A stretch of 64,000 bases of DNA from Piezodorus guildinii (lineage: Eukaryota > Arthropoda > Insecta > Hemiptera > Pentatomidae). The stretch lies in assembly GCA_023052935.1 (NCBI GenBank), contig CM041292.1, positions 100,976,426 to 101,040,425 of the forward strand, written 5' to 3'. Made by a program: the position numbers and the translations under genes. Within the stretch, counting starts at the first letter, position 1. Each line of letters starts with the position of its first letter. The notes below the pieces were generated by a model. That model was not told the DNA's origin. It worked only from the letters and a program-made list of their open reading frames with translations, and made no database searches. This document shows positions 1-11,907 of the stretch, piece after piece.

Positions 1-150
1 TATCCTCCTTGTTTTAGGCCTTATTTCCTCCAAATTCTCAAACCTTCGCCAGAATCTTACGCACCATTTAATCTTTTAGCTCCATTTTCACTTGTGGATC
101 TTAGTAATCTCCACGAAGGTTAAACCGGTAAGGGCCACGACATCTTCTTT
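1..150 (+). pseudogene. Jockey-like ORF2 C-terminal fragment (decayed)
   Basis: The segment aligns by eye with the last ~55 codons of the Jockey-like ORF2 at 18565-18730. It shares the block read there as SDLIPSKFSKFHQNL, and at about 112-145 the block that reads RRLKRQWPRDLL in the good copy. Reading frame is lost by substitutions and a stop. The upstream part lies outside the window. This is a 3'-end remnant of a non-LTR retrotransposon, with no remaining coding capacity. Similarity was judged by eye only. Confidence 0.6.
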
Positions 151-3100
151 AAATTTGCATAATGGAATTCTGACCATAGCCAGATCCGCTAACCAAGCTG
201 CGTGTGTCTGCGGTGTTGTACCCATTGGTTTTCGATCTCAGTGGCGCGGTTCAGTATGAGCTTAAGATATATATGTATGACCTTATTTGAGCTATTTTAT
301 TTTACTCTAACCTCTTAAAATATGCTTACCTGATGGTATCTTAATTTTCCTTTTTTTTATAATAACATTTCTCTTCATTGTTTATTTGTTTTAATTTTTT
401 CTTAATAATTCGCGAACCTAGTGAGAATGTGATCTTAAAGCCATAATTAGAATTGTATTCCAAAATAATGAAATATATCTATCCATTTTCTGGTAGTTAC
501 GGTCTGAGATTTAAGATTGCACATACATACCAGTACCGATGGATATTACCCCCAACATTCCACCTGATTTCCACATTCCCAACACCTTTGATAGCATCGG
601 ATTTTCCGCATGATGGAATTTTCATTGTCGGAATTCCTGAGTAATCTATCTGGTTCCGATTAGGGTCAACTTTGTCAATGGCAGAACTTGTAATAGGATC
701 TCGCAAGAGATTATTTAGCCTTTAATATCTGACGAAGTATAATTGTAATAAATACTTGTGTATGCTTTTTCATTTAAACTATATTTTAGAATCAAATTTG
801 ATGTCTCCTCAATTTAGCCTTATATACAAAAACCAACAAAACAGACAAAGAGAATGTCTGAACCAGAAAGATTTTCCAGGGAAAATTTGGTTATCTTAAG
901 ATACAAAAAATTAAGTAAGATTAAATGTGTTGCTGGTACCGGGAAACCATTGGCATGGCAAACATATTGAATATACATATGAAGACCTTCCAATAATATG
1001 ACGAAACAATGCCAGAAAAACATTTTTTTCCTTATTATTTTTTAATGAATAGAAATTTCAGCTTCTAATTTTTCAGAGGGATTTTTTGTTCAATTTAGTT
1101 ATCTCAAGTTAGCTAAAAAAAAAAAGAATTAGCTATCATACATACCATAATTAATTTTAAAAATATTAAGGTAACATCGTTATGCAACAATACTTCGATC
1201 GAGTTTAATCTTATTTCGTAAAATAAACAAACCAAACTGGTAAATAAATAAAAAGATCTTCCACATAGAAGTCATTGTCAAGTGTACATTTATTTATCTA
1301 GGTTTGTACAAAACGTTAATTACAAAAATATCTAATATAAACCTTATGGGTTAGTAACAGAAAATAGTATAATTTAAAGTGTAAATAATTAGTATAAAGA
1401 AAGCGCCTTCTGTTATTTATATGATCCTATTCTCTCAATTTTTTTCATTGAATTCCAGAACTAAATAGTTTAGAACATTTGAGTTTTTAAATTTGATTAT
1501 TCGCTTCTATACTATATTTATTGCCTATTAAAATTATCTCGACATCAGGTAAAGTAACAACTGATATGAACTTTCCTCAAATATTTCTATTTTATTTTAT
1601 TTTATTATAGAAGGTCCTCTAAGGATTCTTACTTGGTCTATATCTCAGAAGGTTTTAAGGTAGGAGTTCTTTGATGGATTCTGACATAAGCCAGGTTGCA
1701 TCCAAGCTCGTTGCGACGACGTGCTGTTGTTGGTTTTGTCTATCCAGCAGGTCAGGCTTGAAACAAAAGCGAACAGTGCCTCAATTTGGTAGTTATGGTG
1801 ACGAAGGAAAATAGTTAAGATGGCTGCTATCAAATGACTCAGGCCATTCTTTGATAACAAACGGATTGCCTCCATTTTAATTAGTTTAATTAGGACTCAA
1901 GATTACGACCAAGGTGAGGAGTACTTAAGCTTTGAATGTTTTGGAAAGATGGTTTATACCTCTCTCCTGGAGTATTTAAGGATTAGATGGCCTACTTGAA
2001 CGGCTTGCCGATGGTAGACGCGCTTTCTGGCTTAGGTACCAGCTACATGACCAAACTGGAGTGTAGTGTTGGATATCCAAGGTTCATGCGTCTCCTGATT
2101 GCAATTATGAGCGTTCGTACCTTTCAGGAAACTTGAATGGCAACATTCAGGAACGGCTTTGACCGGTGCTTATCGAACTGTACCATAAGAGGGTGAATAT
2201 GCTTTAGCGGAGGGTTAACCTCTCAAACCTATCCTTGCGTGAATGACCATTATTATACATAAAATAAAAAGAGCTCAGCAGAGTCTGCCAGAATATCTAC
2301 AAGTTGAAGATAGCGAGAAACAATCCAAAGGAAAAAATATTCGAAGATAAAAATTAGAAGAGTGGAACCGGAAGTGGGTGAAAAGTCAAGGTCGAACTCT
2401 AAGGAATCTGCCAACTATCCGGTCACGACTTGGAGCACGTTGGATCATCCGAGACTAACTGCCAGCAATCCTTTTTAAGATAGGGTTCGTTCAAAAATCA
2501 CCATGGAAAAATCATTGACCGACTAGCCTAGTTTGCAAGGTTCCAGTAAATCAGCTGAAAGACGCCATGGCTGCCGCCTTCAATTACATAAGGCTAAATT
2601 TTGAGAAATACAGGTCTATCGCCCTCACTGAAAAATTTGGTTTTAAACGTTATAAATAATCGAAACCAACTTCAATAAATTGTCGAAGACGCCTACGAAT
2701 GACCTCTGGACAGGATATAATAGTAGGGAACTGCAACCCACAATGAGAGAGTGAGAGAGAGGCAGTTTCGATGAGCGAAAAGGAGAAGTAGTGTAGGATA
2801 CGGCTGTATCTAAGAACTGATTCGACCCGTTAATTGATCAGGATAACATTGTTACAGCTTAATAGACAGGTATGTTTAGATCATGCTTCCTATTCATGCT
2901 GCAATAATCCCAGTACTTATTGCCTAAAAGTAAGAAAAAATAAAATAAATCAAAAACTTACTAAATAAAATAAAAAAAAACATAGTTAGTCCCTTTTCTT
3001 TTTTTTTTTTATTTCTATTTTGAATTTAGGCTAAATACCATAGGTTGAAGGGCCATTGATGTCAATGAATAAATTGTAAAATAAACGTGTAATTATTTTT

Positions 3101-3516
3101 TTTAATCAATAAATCTTTTTAACCAACTTACAATTCAAATTACAATAATAACGTAAGTATATAGCCATAATCATATGTACATATAATTAAAAGGGATTCC
3201 GATTAATATCAGTTGGCTGGACGTACCAAAGATAAATTGTTATGGCATTTGTAAGAGAAGAATATCGAAATTTAAGAAACATGGAGTATTATTTTTCTAT
3301 GCAACCATCGAAAAGAAACGTAATTTTAGGTAATTAGACCAATCGGCGGATAACGAAAAGCAGGACCTAACATTAGAAACCAATATTTTGATGAAATAGA
3401 AGCTATAGGGGAGATACGTTGGTACTACAGATGATGTATTACATGAAGATTTAAAATAAAAGAAACAATAACATATATTTTTATTTATACTATTTCAGGA
3501 AGATCCATTTTATTTG
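151..3516. other. Unassigned AT-rich DNA
   Basis: No ORF longer than 76 codons and no family I recognise. The part at about 1640-2740 is less AT-rich than its surroundings and has short ORFs on both strands, as decayed coding DNA might. I could not match any translated frame to a known domain. Poly-A/T runs occur near 1118 and 3000. Confidence 0.5.
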
Positions 3517-3622
3517 TCCATATTCACATAAACATTCACTAACTTCACATAATATAATTTATTCTAAATAAATAAGATTAAATTATATTATAGAAGTTGG
3601 TGAATGCCTATGTGAATATGGA
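3517..3622. repeat. Short foldback (hairpin) element
   Basis: The arm 3517-3561 (starting TCCATATTCACATA) is nearly the reverse complement of 3581-3622 (ending TATGTGAATATGGA), with a ~20-nt AT-rich loop. The arms differ by a few mismatches. The size and structure suit a miniature foldback element or a cruciform-prone relic. No target duplication was identified. Confidence 0.7.
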
Positions 3623-4214
3623 AAAGAACATATCAGAATTTTTATTATGATTTCATTAAAAAAGATAGTCAGAAGAGATAATATAAAAATTTTTAAGATA
3701 TTATATTATATAACAGAATGGAAAAGGAAGAATGAGATGATTATTTTAGCATTGTTGGAAAAGTTAAAGACTTATATGCAACAAATAAATTAGACGTTTA
3801 GCAGGAATTGGGATCATCAGTTCATTAGAGAGATGAGATTTTATAAGTTTTTGTAGGATTTTATATACTTTTGTAGCATATTAACTTTTCTAAAGGTATA
3901 TTATACGTCTAAACTACTATTCATAATCGTGAAAACATTTTTTGATGCCTTGAATTAGAGAAAATTTAAATTTTCCATCTAAAGAAAAAAATTATTTTCA
4001 ATATGTTTTACAGAAACAATTCCTAAATAATAGAGAAAATCCTGTACTGTTGTTTAAGATTTACCGAAAACCAAGAATCACGGTATCATTAATAAATATA
4101 GAGATGAACTATTAAAAATACATTTTAAAAGTTAAATTAAGTTTTAATGAGAATCCCATTAAGTGTACAGTGAATCACGTTCCATGAAAAAATCGAAAAC
4201 TAGAAATAATTACA

Positions 4215-4615
4215 TTGGTAGGTGAGGCCTTTGACAAGCTGCCTCAGGACTGATGTACACATTCTTTAAATTTCTTCCTCTCCACATACATCCTGATTGT
4301 TCAATCCTACCTCTCTGAAAGATCCTTTAAAATTAATCACAATAGTTCCTTATTCATTCCTTTTTACACAGACTGCTGGTGTTCCTCAAGGAAATATCCT
4401 GGAGCCCATTTTTTACATAGTCTAATATACAGCTGATATCCCAACTCATACTAACACTTTCCTTTCTACATTATCTGATAACACCTGCGTTTAACAGTTC
4501 ATATAAAGATCTATTTATTGCCTTACATACCCTTCAAGCCCACATTAAAGACCTAGAAGTATGGGGTCAGAACTGGAGAATAAAAATAAATTCTAGTAAA
4601 TCCCATCAAAAAAGA
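4215..4615 (+). pseudogene. Jockey-type reverse transcriptase fragment (J2 group)
   Basis: Frame-shifting translation gives, in order, EAFDKL, QSYLSERSFK, AGVPQG, YTADIPTHTNTFLST and a segment ending in WGQNWRIKI. These match RT motifs around the palm domain of Jockey-superfamily elements, where the expected order is A(Q/E)AFDRVW, SYLSNRSFRV, AGVPQGS, F/YADD. The YADD-equivalent is degraded to a D-N-T sequence, and stops and frameshifts interrupt it. No poly-A or target duplication is visible. The final WGQNWRIKI fits the J2 group (compare the remnant at 49720-50480), so it may be an older copy of the same family. Confidence 0.72.
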
Positions 4616-5400
4616 GAGTAGAAGATATTTATTTTACTGTGTATATTTGTTTTAGAGATTGAATTACTTAAATATAAAAGACAAGAAAGCCATGTGCAGA
4701 ACCATTGATACAACGTATTTACTAATTATGAAAAAAATGTTTTTTAAATAATGGTATAAATCTCGACCTTCAGGTGCGAGAAGAAATGCAACAATAAAAA
4801 AACAACACCCCTTTCAATTACGCGAAGAAGAAAGAAAAAAAATAAGCAAAGGAAATGAAAGTCTTGATTAGGAATTTTTTCTCCCTTCGCGGAGGGGAAA
4901 AAAATGATCATCAAATAAACGATGACAAATATGAAGAAAAACCAATATGAAAAAAAAAAAAAACGCTGCATTTTAAATACAAGAGAGCAATATGTTTATA
5001 ATTCATTTTAAATTTTAATCAATAAAGCAATTAAAAAAACAAATGAACTTGGAGGAAAAAGTTAGGAGTTACCGGTTCATGGAAAAGAAATTAATGCAAA
5101 TTTTCAACTTAGTTTTCAATTAATTCCCTAATCCATTTCCTCCAATGCTAAAAGACTCTTTATTTTTAGTAGAAACTATAAAAAGTATTCTATAATCAAT
5201 AATATTTTACTTTTTCTTACCTATATGGGTGGTTATCTGAATTTTGGTTAACTTCTGGCGTAATTTTGAAAGTGCTGTTTTTAGTTAAAAATTAGAACAA
5301 TTTATATTCTTTACTGTAGGTATAATATCTATGTTGCTGCACCTAAAAGGGCCAGTCACTTTACATGATATCTTTAGAGAAATGTATGATTTTTTAAAAT
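4616..5400. other. Unassigned AT-rich DNA
   Basis: Low-complexity A-rich and T-rich stretches. The only ORF (about 75 codons, minus strand) is phenylalanine-rich because it reads poly-A tracts on the opposite strand, and I do not regard it as a gene. Confidence 0.5.
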
Positions 5401-5529
5401 CAGTGTACTAGGGACTGACGAGACGTCGGTTATTATATCAAATCACATTTTTATTGCAAAATTAACGGTAACAACAATTATCTCTTAATTTTCCAAATTC
5501 TATGAAAAAACAAAAAGGAAAAAAAAGAA

Positions 5530-6190
5530 ATCAATGAACTTCATCATCACAGCATTTTCTTGTCAGTGGATTGGACAAAATCGTTTTTAAGCAGGTTTTT
5601 TTTTTTTTTTTGGTGTGTCTCAATCTTACCATCTAAAATATGCCTCTGAATAATATCGCCAAATAAAGCATTTTTTATCAACTCTACATTTTGATTAGGG
5701 TCGTTGGCCATCTCTACAATTTTACTTGTCGGTATCAGTTCTTGCTTCTTTCTTTTTTTATCATTCAACGTTTTAGTATTCTGTTTCTTTGTTGTTCACT
5801 AGCAAGTTTTTTCCTTAAATTGTCAATGAGTAAGTCCTTCCTCTTCAGTATACTAATTAATTCAAATTCAGTATAATAATTTTCTCGAATGTTTTGTTTT
5901 TTTCTATAATCAGATGATTACTATTTTTTTCTATACCCAGTTTTTTCTTGCCTTTCTGTGCTCACGCGAAGTCATGTTTTTTACACATTTCCGTTGTCCT
6001 TTTCATTTTAATATTTTGTCGTTACTTCTCATTGTACTCTGCTAGCAAAACAGGGTCATTTTTAATTTTTTTTTTTTTTTTTTTTTTGCAATTTCCTCTT
6101 TACACAATGTCGTTTTCTTTCTAAACAACATATCCTACAGCAATTACATTGGTATTATGTTCAAAACCATGCATCGCACAGTTTGACCAT
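5530..6190 (-). pseudogene. Possible lysine-rich coding remnant, family unknown
   Basis: On the minus strand several short frames in succession are lysine/glutamate-rich. They include a 73-codon ORF (5547-5768) with a stretch reading NVELIKNALFGDIIQRHILD, and upstream a frame with DPVLLAEYNEK followed by a basic segment. The pattern resembles basic N-terminal regions of transposon-associated proteins that have been frameshifted several times, but I cannot name a family. A long A/T run at about 6068-6086 interrupts it. The signal could equally be low-complexity A-rich DNA read in one strand. Confidence 0.25.
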
Positions 6191-6224
6191 CAGTCCTTAG
6201 TCACTATTACGACTAGGGACTGAC
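6189..6224. repeat. Small palindrome carrying the CTAGGGACTGA motif
   Basis: CAGTCCTTAGTC and GACTAGGGACTG face each other across an 8-nt spacer. The same 11-12-base motif (CTAGGGACTGA or one-mismatch versions) recurs in direct orientation at 5408, 6213, 6369 and 6748, so this area may be edges of a decayed repeat. Confidence 0.5.
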
Positions 6225-6944
6225 GAAAAGAAACAAAATCAAATGGAACCTAGTTGTTAGAATCAACATCAAAACCAATAAGCGGTAAAAATAACTAGAC
6301 TGACTAAACCCATATTTATGATAAGTAATGAGATCAATTAGTAATTATTTATCTTTAAAACGACTTAGCTAGGGACTAAGAGTTTGACTGGTACAGTACG
6401 TGTTTCCACAGCAATGTCGGCGACCGCACTGATAGTGAAAGGCTGTCGTGGCTTGGGTCGTGTTTGCAACTAACTTCACACCAATGCCTATTGTATCGAG
6501 TGACTTATGGAAAATCCATATGCTCGAATTTTTTAAAATTCGTAAATGACTCGGGCCTGATATTTTTTATAGCTGACACTTTTTGCCTTCAAATAATCTG
6601 ATGAAACATATTGTTATAGTAAATTAAATCGTTATGAAAATGTTAGAAATATAATAGTAAACTAATTTAAATAGAGTTTGATCAAATTATTGTTGTGAAA
6701 TTATAATTATAGTGAAATGAAAACTAAATTCGGGAGACCTTACATGGCTAAGGACTGATATTTGGAGTACGAAATGTCAATTTTTAGAAATAAAGATAAT
6801 TGTGATATATATCAAAATGCGTGACCGAACTAAAGAGACTTTATAACATCACTTAGTAGTTTCAAATATTTGATAACTTTTTTTATAATATTGTGAAAAT
6901 TGATGCTAACACCATGTTGACTAATTTTCAAATAATCACCCATA

Positions 6945-7620
6945 TATGAAATATATAGTAAGGTAAAGTATTGCGATTGTGAAAACTTTCAAATTTCAGA
7001 TTTTAACGGAAATACACGTTTTATGGTCCCCTGAGTTCATAAAACCAAGTCCCGAATATGTCGGTTTGTGTGTGTGTTTGTAACTGAAGATTAATATTTA
7101 AGAAAACTACAAGCCCGAGATGTTACAAAAATAATTTCACTAAAATCGGCTAACCAGACGAGTTACTTTATACCATGCATATATCACCTTTTTAGAATTT
7201 TTTAAAAACAGCTCTTTTTTTCATTTAACTCGCTATATGTATTTGAAATTCAATTACATTTGTTATGATGTAGGTTTTATTCTGATTGATATGACAGGGC
7301 TTAAATGCCGATACTTTGAATTTTCCTCCTCTAAAGTACCTTTAAATTTGTAGATTTGAAAAAAAAGGCCCATAATCTTATTATCATAGATAAATAACGG
7401 CTAAAAATGCATATTGAACGAATTGGATATTTATTCCTAAAGGAGGTAACTGCAAAAATATTTTTTTATGAAATCTTTTGTTTTTCAACTTAAGAACAGT
7501 AATATACATGTATAATGTACCGTTGGAAAGCTAAAAATTTTAGACAAAATATTATCTATACATACTATTGTAAATCGTATTAGACATCGTATCAAACATC
7601 GGAGTATGCACTTTGAATAA
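6945..7620 (-). mobile_element. Family A repeat, copy 1 (truncated)
   Basis: Reverse-orientation copy of the window's commonest non-coding repeat. Landmarks on the + strand are AAAGTATTGCGATTGTGAAA, CCAAGTCCCG, a TGTGTGTG stretch, GCCCGAGATGTTAC, ATGACAGGGCTTAAATGCCG, TAAAGTACCTTTAAATTTGT and ACCGTTGGAAAGCTAAAAAT. All recur in the same order in other copies. The A-left end (CACGACTTTCACTTACC) is missing, so the copy is truncated or joined to other DNA near 7600. No ORF is conserved among copies. Confidence 0.8.
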
Positions 7621-8049
7621 TTTTCACCAAAGAAAAGTGCTAACTAGTCAGCATCCCTTTAGAGAAGAATGTTCCTGAAAATTTGGTCACCCCAATGATA
7701 AGGGAGAAATGGTGAGGTAGAATATGGTGTGCAAGTCGGAAAAGAACTCAGATTTCAACAGCGTGAAAGGAGTTCCCAGGTAAGAATCGTAAGTTAGAAA
7801 TAGCATAATACACATAAAGATGTTCACTAATAATAAGGTAATGCTTGACGGCAGTTCCGTGGAGTGGTAAAGGCGAATAGGGAGTTTTAGTGAGAAGGAA
7901 TCTCACACTGTAGTGGGCTTGTATAGTCAAACATCGTCTTTGAAAGATTTTTCTTCTACAATTAAAAATTTCAATTTCAACACGCCGAGAGGCACAGAAA
8001 TTTCTTTTTTCTTAACTGCTTCTTCTTAAATACCACCTTCCTTTTTTTC
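7621..8049. other. Unassigned spacer
   Basis: No recognisable repeat or coding domain between family A copy 1 and the Jockey fragment. One 60-codon minus-strand ORF has no similarity that I recognise. Confidence 0.4.
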
Positions 8050-9370
8050 CATTACCATCCCCTTCGTCGTAGTAATGGTTCCTGAACTGCATCTGATGAA
8101 GACAAAGGCGAGGAACTTGCCAAATACGTTTACGAAGTCTTCACACCTCATCCAGAATCCCATCCAAAGAACACTGCAATAGTGGAAGGGTTCCTTCAGT
8201 CTCCGATCCCGCGTTCATTGTCTCCTCAAGCAATTAATTCCTCTGAGGTAAAATATCTACTCCGAAAACTTACACTCTAGATGAAATCTCCTCACTCCTC
8301 AGCTTCTCAGACAGCTTCCATCTAAAGCCGTATTATTCCTTACATATATTTACAACTCCATCCTACGCACATTTTCCTCTCTTATAGAAACATTCCACTA
8401 TAATCCTTTTCCAAAAACAAGGTAAACCTCCTAATACTGCGACATCATATTGACCTATCAGCCTACACCCAAATCTTTCATAAATCTTTGAAAAAATCCT
8501 CCTCAAACGAATATTACTTTTATTAAAATCCCACACTATTTCTTCCCATTAGTTTGGATTCCGTTCCTAACATTCAACGGTTCAGCAAGGGCTCCGAGAC
8601 GTTGACCATATTTCCTCTGCCCTAGAGAACAAGGAGTACTGCTCGGGTGCATTTCTGGACATAACGCAAGCATTTGACCAGGTGTGGCACCTGGGATTAC
8701 TCTTTAAGCTCAAAAACCATTTACCCCAATTCTTGTACTTAGTCCTCACATCCTATCTATCAAGCCGCTCCTTCCGAGTTCGTTGTGGTGAAGAATATTC
8801 CAATTATTATCCATTATTAGACATTCCTGCCCTCCATTTCTCTTTAACTCCATTCTGCTCCCTTTCCCTGACACAGTCCGGTAACTTGGCTTCTTTCTGG
8901 ACAAAAGAGTAACTTGGAACTTAAGCGACAAGAACTTAATCGACGATTTGGCCAATTATACAGACTACTGAACAGAAATTCTTAACTATCTATCGAAAAC
9001 AAACTGCTAATATACAAGACAGTACTGAAACCTATCTGGACCTACGGACTTGAAATGTGGGGGACAGCCAAATTCTCTAACATCAAACGCATTCAATCCT
9101 TCCAATCCAAAGTCCTCTGAACAATAGTTATTTATTTTAATTTGTTTTATTAAGAGATAATACAATCTGCCACCTTCTGGAGCAATGAGTATTAGAGGAA
9201 CAATAGTTAATGCTCCTTATTATTTATCCAATCATACCTTACATCGCGACCTAAATATTCCATTTATTTTAGACTTAATACCATCAAAATTCTCAAAATT
9301 CCATCAGAACCTTATCCATCACATTAATCCCCTATCTCAATCCTTACCCAAATCCACACATCCTTACCAT
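8050..9370 (+). pseudogene. J1 Jockey-family ORF2 fragment (copy 4)
   Basis: The fragment corresponds to the middle and end of ORF2 in copy 2 (24648-21978, minus). It begins at the segment encoding RRSNGSWAASDEDKAEE and runs to near the end of FHQNLIHHPNPL. Shared stretches include CGTCGTAGTAATGGTTCCTG and the region encoding HQFGFR.QHSTVQQGLR and AFLDITQAFDxVWH. Many stops and frameshifts are present. The segment between about 8820 and 8880, covering the catalytic FADD/YADD motif, is deleted, so no functional RT could be made. It lacks the endonuclease domain and the 3' UTR. A 68-bp later insertion lies at 9130-9197. Confidence 0.88.
9130..9197 (-). mobile_element. Ultra-short 5'-truncated retroinsertion with 11-bp TSD
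   Basis: GAACAATAGTT occurs at 9119-9129 and again at 9198-9208, bracketing 68 bp that are absent from J1 copies 1 and 2 at the equivalent place. Read on the minus strand the insert ends in a short ...CAGATTGTATTAT...AATAAAA...AAATAAAT tail. This resembles the last bases of J1 copy 1 (GGACAGATTGTAATATTGA...AATAAATAAAA). It is most simply an extremely 5'-truncated copy of a Jockey-type 3' end that landed in copy 4. Confidence 0.75.
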
Positions 9371-9826
9371 ACCAGATGGACTAAATTAAGGTACTAAATT
9401 GTTAGGATGTAAATAGTAAATTAATGTTTGCCACTGAATGACTTGGCTGAATAAAACTGCAACAAATAATCTTTAAAACATTTCCCTTTCTTCCTTTTTT
9501 CTTCAATAGAAACAGAAAGAGTAGAGATACTAAATGTATTTGGGGAGGAGTAATTATACATAAGTTAATGAATATACTAAGAACGGAATTTAAACAAAGA
9601 AGGTCTGTGTTTATTTAGGTTACCAACATCCAGGCTCATTTCCTCCTTCCACGAACTCTGCAAAATATTCCCACACAATAGTTTATCCATGGAGAAATAG
9701 TTAAATTTCTTGAGTTTATACACGAATTTTCTTATTATTAAATTTTAGACAGTTTAATGATGATCCAAATAATTATATGATCCGTTTCAAGGGATATTAT
9801 AGTTTTTTTATGTATATTTTAATTAT

Positions 9827-9837
9827 GTATATATATA

Positions 9838-9877
<40 letters not shown>
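9827..9877. repeat. (TA)n microsatellite
   Basis: About 50 bp of near-perfect TA dinucleotide repeat with one phase slip near 9844. Confidence 0.95.
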
Positions 9878-9881
<4 letters not shown>

Positions 9882-9934
9882 TAACTGGTTTACAGAGAAT
9901 ATACGCAATTAAAGGGAATAAAAAAAAAATGAGA

Positions 9935-10660
9935 GAGGCAACACAAGGACTTTCACGTTTTTTCAAATCAATTAAAGAATTTTCAAATACAGTATAAAAT
10001 AAAAATTAGTGAAAATATTAAAAATTAATTAAATTGAATTTCTATGGAAACATGTGTTTCATTAAAAAAAACCTATTATATTATTATCTAAAATAATCAG
10101 TTTTAATCGGCTTTTCATCACTCTCTATTAACTTTTAAAATCTCGTTTATAAGATAGTATTTTTCTAAAATCATTAGCTTTCCAACGTTAAATCATACAC
10201 GTATATTACTGTTCCTATATTCGAAAACAAAAAATTGCATTAAAAATATATTTTTTTTCTCCTTTGGTTGTTTTTCAAATTCGCCCAACTTGCATAATAA
10301 GCTGTTATTTATCAATGCTTACCACATAATATGGTTATTTTTATATATTCAACAAAAATTAAAGGTACTTTAGAGGAAGAAAAATTAAAATATGGGCATT
10401 TAAGCCTTGTCAGACTATTTCAATCAAAATTAAACCTACAGGGTGTTAAATCCCATTACATAGCGAGTTTAATCAATATCGTTTAAGCCGTTTTTGAGAA
10501 AATCGAAAAATATGCAAAATGCACTGTAAAAAGTAGATTTCCGGTCAGCTGATTTAGATGAAAAATGTTTTGTAATGTTCGGGTGTATATTTGTCTCATA
10601 TTTTCATAGGACTTTTCGTTACCACACACACACAGACCTCTTTTGGGACTTGGTTTATAT
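9935..10660 (+). mobile_element. Family A repeat, copy 2 (right end missing)
   Basis: Begins with GGCAACACAAGGACTTTCAC and continues with the family's ordered landmarks: CATGTGTTTCATTAAAA, TTAGCTTTCCAACG, AAAATTAAAGGTACTTTAGA, CATTTAAGCCTTGTCAGACT, TGAGAAAATCGAAAAA, CACACACACACAGACC, GGGACTTGGTT. It stops after the GGGACTTGG block, so the terminal GATCGCAATACTTT...GGTAAGTGAAAGTA part is missing. Confidence 0.82.
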
Positions 10661-10936
10661 CTATATATATATAATAAAAAAACAACGGATCATATATGTC
10701 AATCTGTAATCTACTGATTTTTCAGACAGGAAGAAATCGAATTTGCCTACAGACCGGCGGATTGAAGATAATTTGAAAGAAACAAAGTTGTCATAAAATA
10801 AAAATCCGAACATACCTTTTTTTTATTTAAATAATACAGCTGCTAAGTTGTAGGCCCCAGCGGCAAAAAATGATACTGAAATTACCATTAAATCTCTTAT
10901 AAAAAAACTGTCGGCAATTTTTAATCCGAGCTAGTG

Positions 10937-11905
10937 TTTTACTTTTACTTGCCAATATATGAAATATATATAAAGGGAAAGTATTGCGATCGTGAAAATT
11001 TTCAATTCTAGTTTTCAACGAAATACACGTTTAAGGTCCCCTGACTACAAATAACCAAGTCCCGCAAAATGGTCTGTGTTTATGTGTGTCCGTGTGTGGT
11101 AATTCTAGCGCAAAAACGAAAAATCGTCACTGAACTGAAATTTCATATTTATGACTACTATACGCCCGAGATACAGCAACTTTTTCATTAAAATCGGCTG
11201 ACCGGAAGTCCTAATTTACCTTATGCGTTTAGCTACCTTTTTACGATTTTCTCAAAAACGGCTCAAACAATTTTGGTTAAACTCCTTATATCGATGTAAA
11301 ATTTAATGGGCATTAATATCATGCAAATTTCCTTCCGATTGAAATAGTACGACAGGACTTAAATGCCGATATTTTAATCCTCTAAAGTACCTTTAATTTT
11401 GTAGATTTATAAAAATAATTATATCATCTTATTACTATTGATAAAAAAACAGGTAAATATGTAATTTGAACGAATTCGATATAAATAAATGAGAAAACTA
11501 ATTAAATTATTTTAATGCAAATGTTTCATCGTTTGGCCACTGGATGGCGCTGTCATCGCCGGACGCTACAGTGGTTTTATTCTGATTGAAATAGTATGAC
11601 AGGGCTTAAATGGGATATTTCAAATTCCACTTCTAAAGTACTTAATTATCAGTTTTATAAACAATATCACTGTTATAAATCTAAAAAACATGAATATAAC
11701 CAACAAGGAGATAACAGCAAAAATATTTTTTTAATGCAATTTTTTGTTTTTTAACTTAAGAACAGTAATATACATGCATAATATACTGTTGGAATGCTAA
11801 AAATTTTAGAAAAATTATTGTCGTATACTTATCATTGCAAAATTTAACGGAGAATAATGAGAAGTCGATAAAACAAACTGGTTGTCGTAGATAATAATAT
11901 AATAT
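10937..11905 (-). mobile_element. Family A repeat, copy 3 (internal duplication)
   Basis: Starts with the right-end sequence in reverse (TTTTACTTTTACTTGCCAATAT) and contains GGGAAAGTATTGCGATCGTG, CCAAGTCCCG, TACGCCCGAGATACAGC and ATCGGCTGACCGGAAGT. The segment GATTGAAATAGTAYGACAGG occurs twice (about 11336 and 11582), with about 60 bp of following sequence. The copy is therefore a chimera or carries an internal duplication. It ends close to where the RTE-like fragment begins. Confidence 0.82.
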
Positions 11906-11907
11906 TC

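Noticed and set aside
1645..1875. 76-codon minus-strand ORF in a less AT-rich stretch
   Set aside because: No recognisable domain, no codon pattern I can support, and no second copy in the window.
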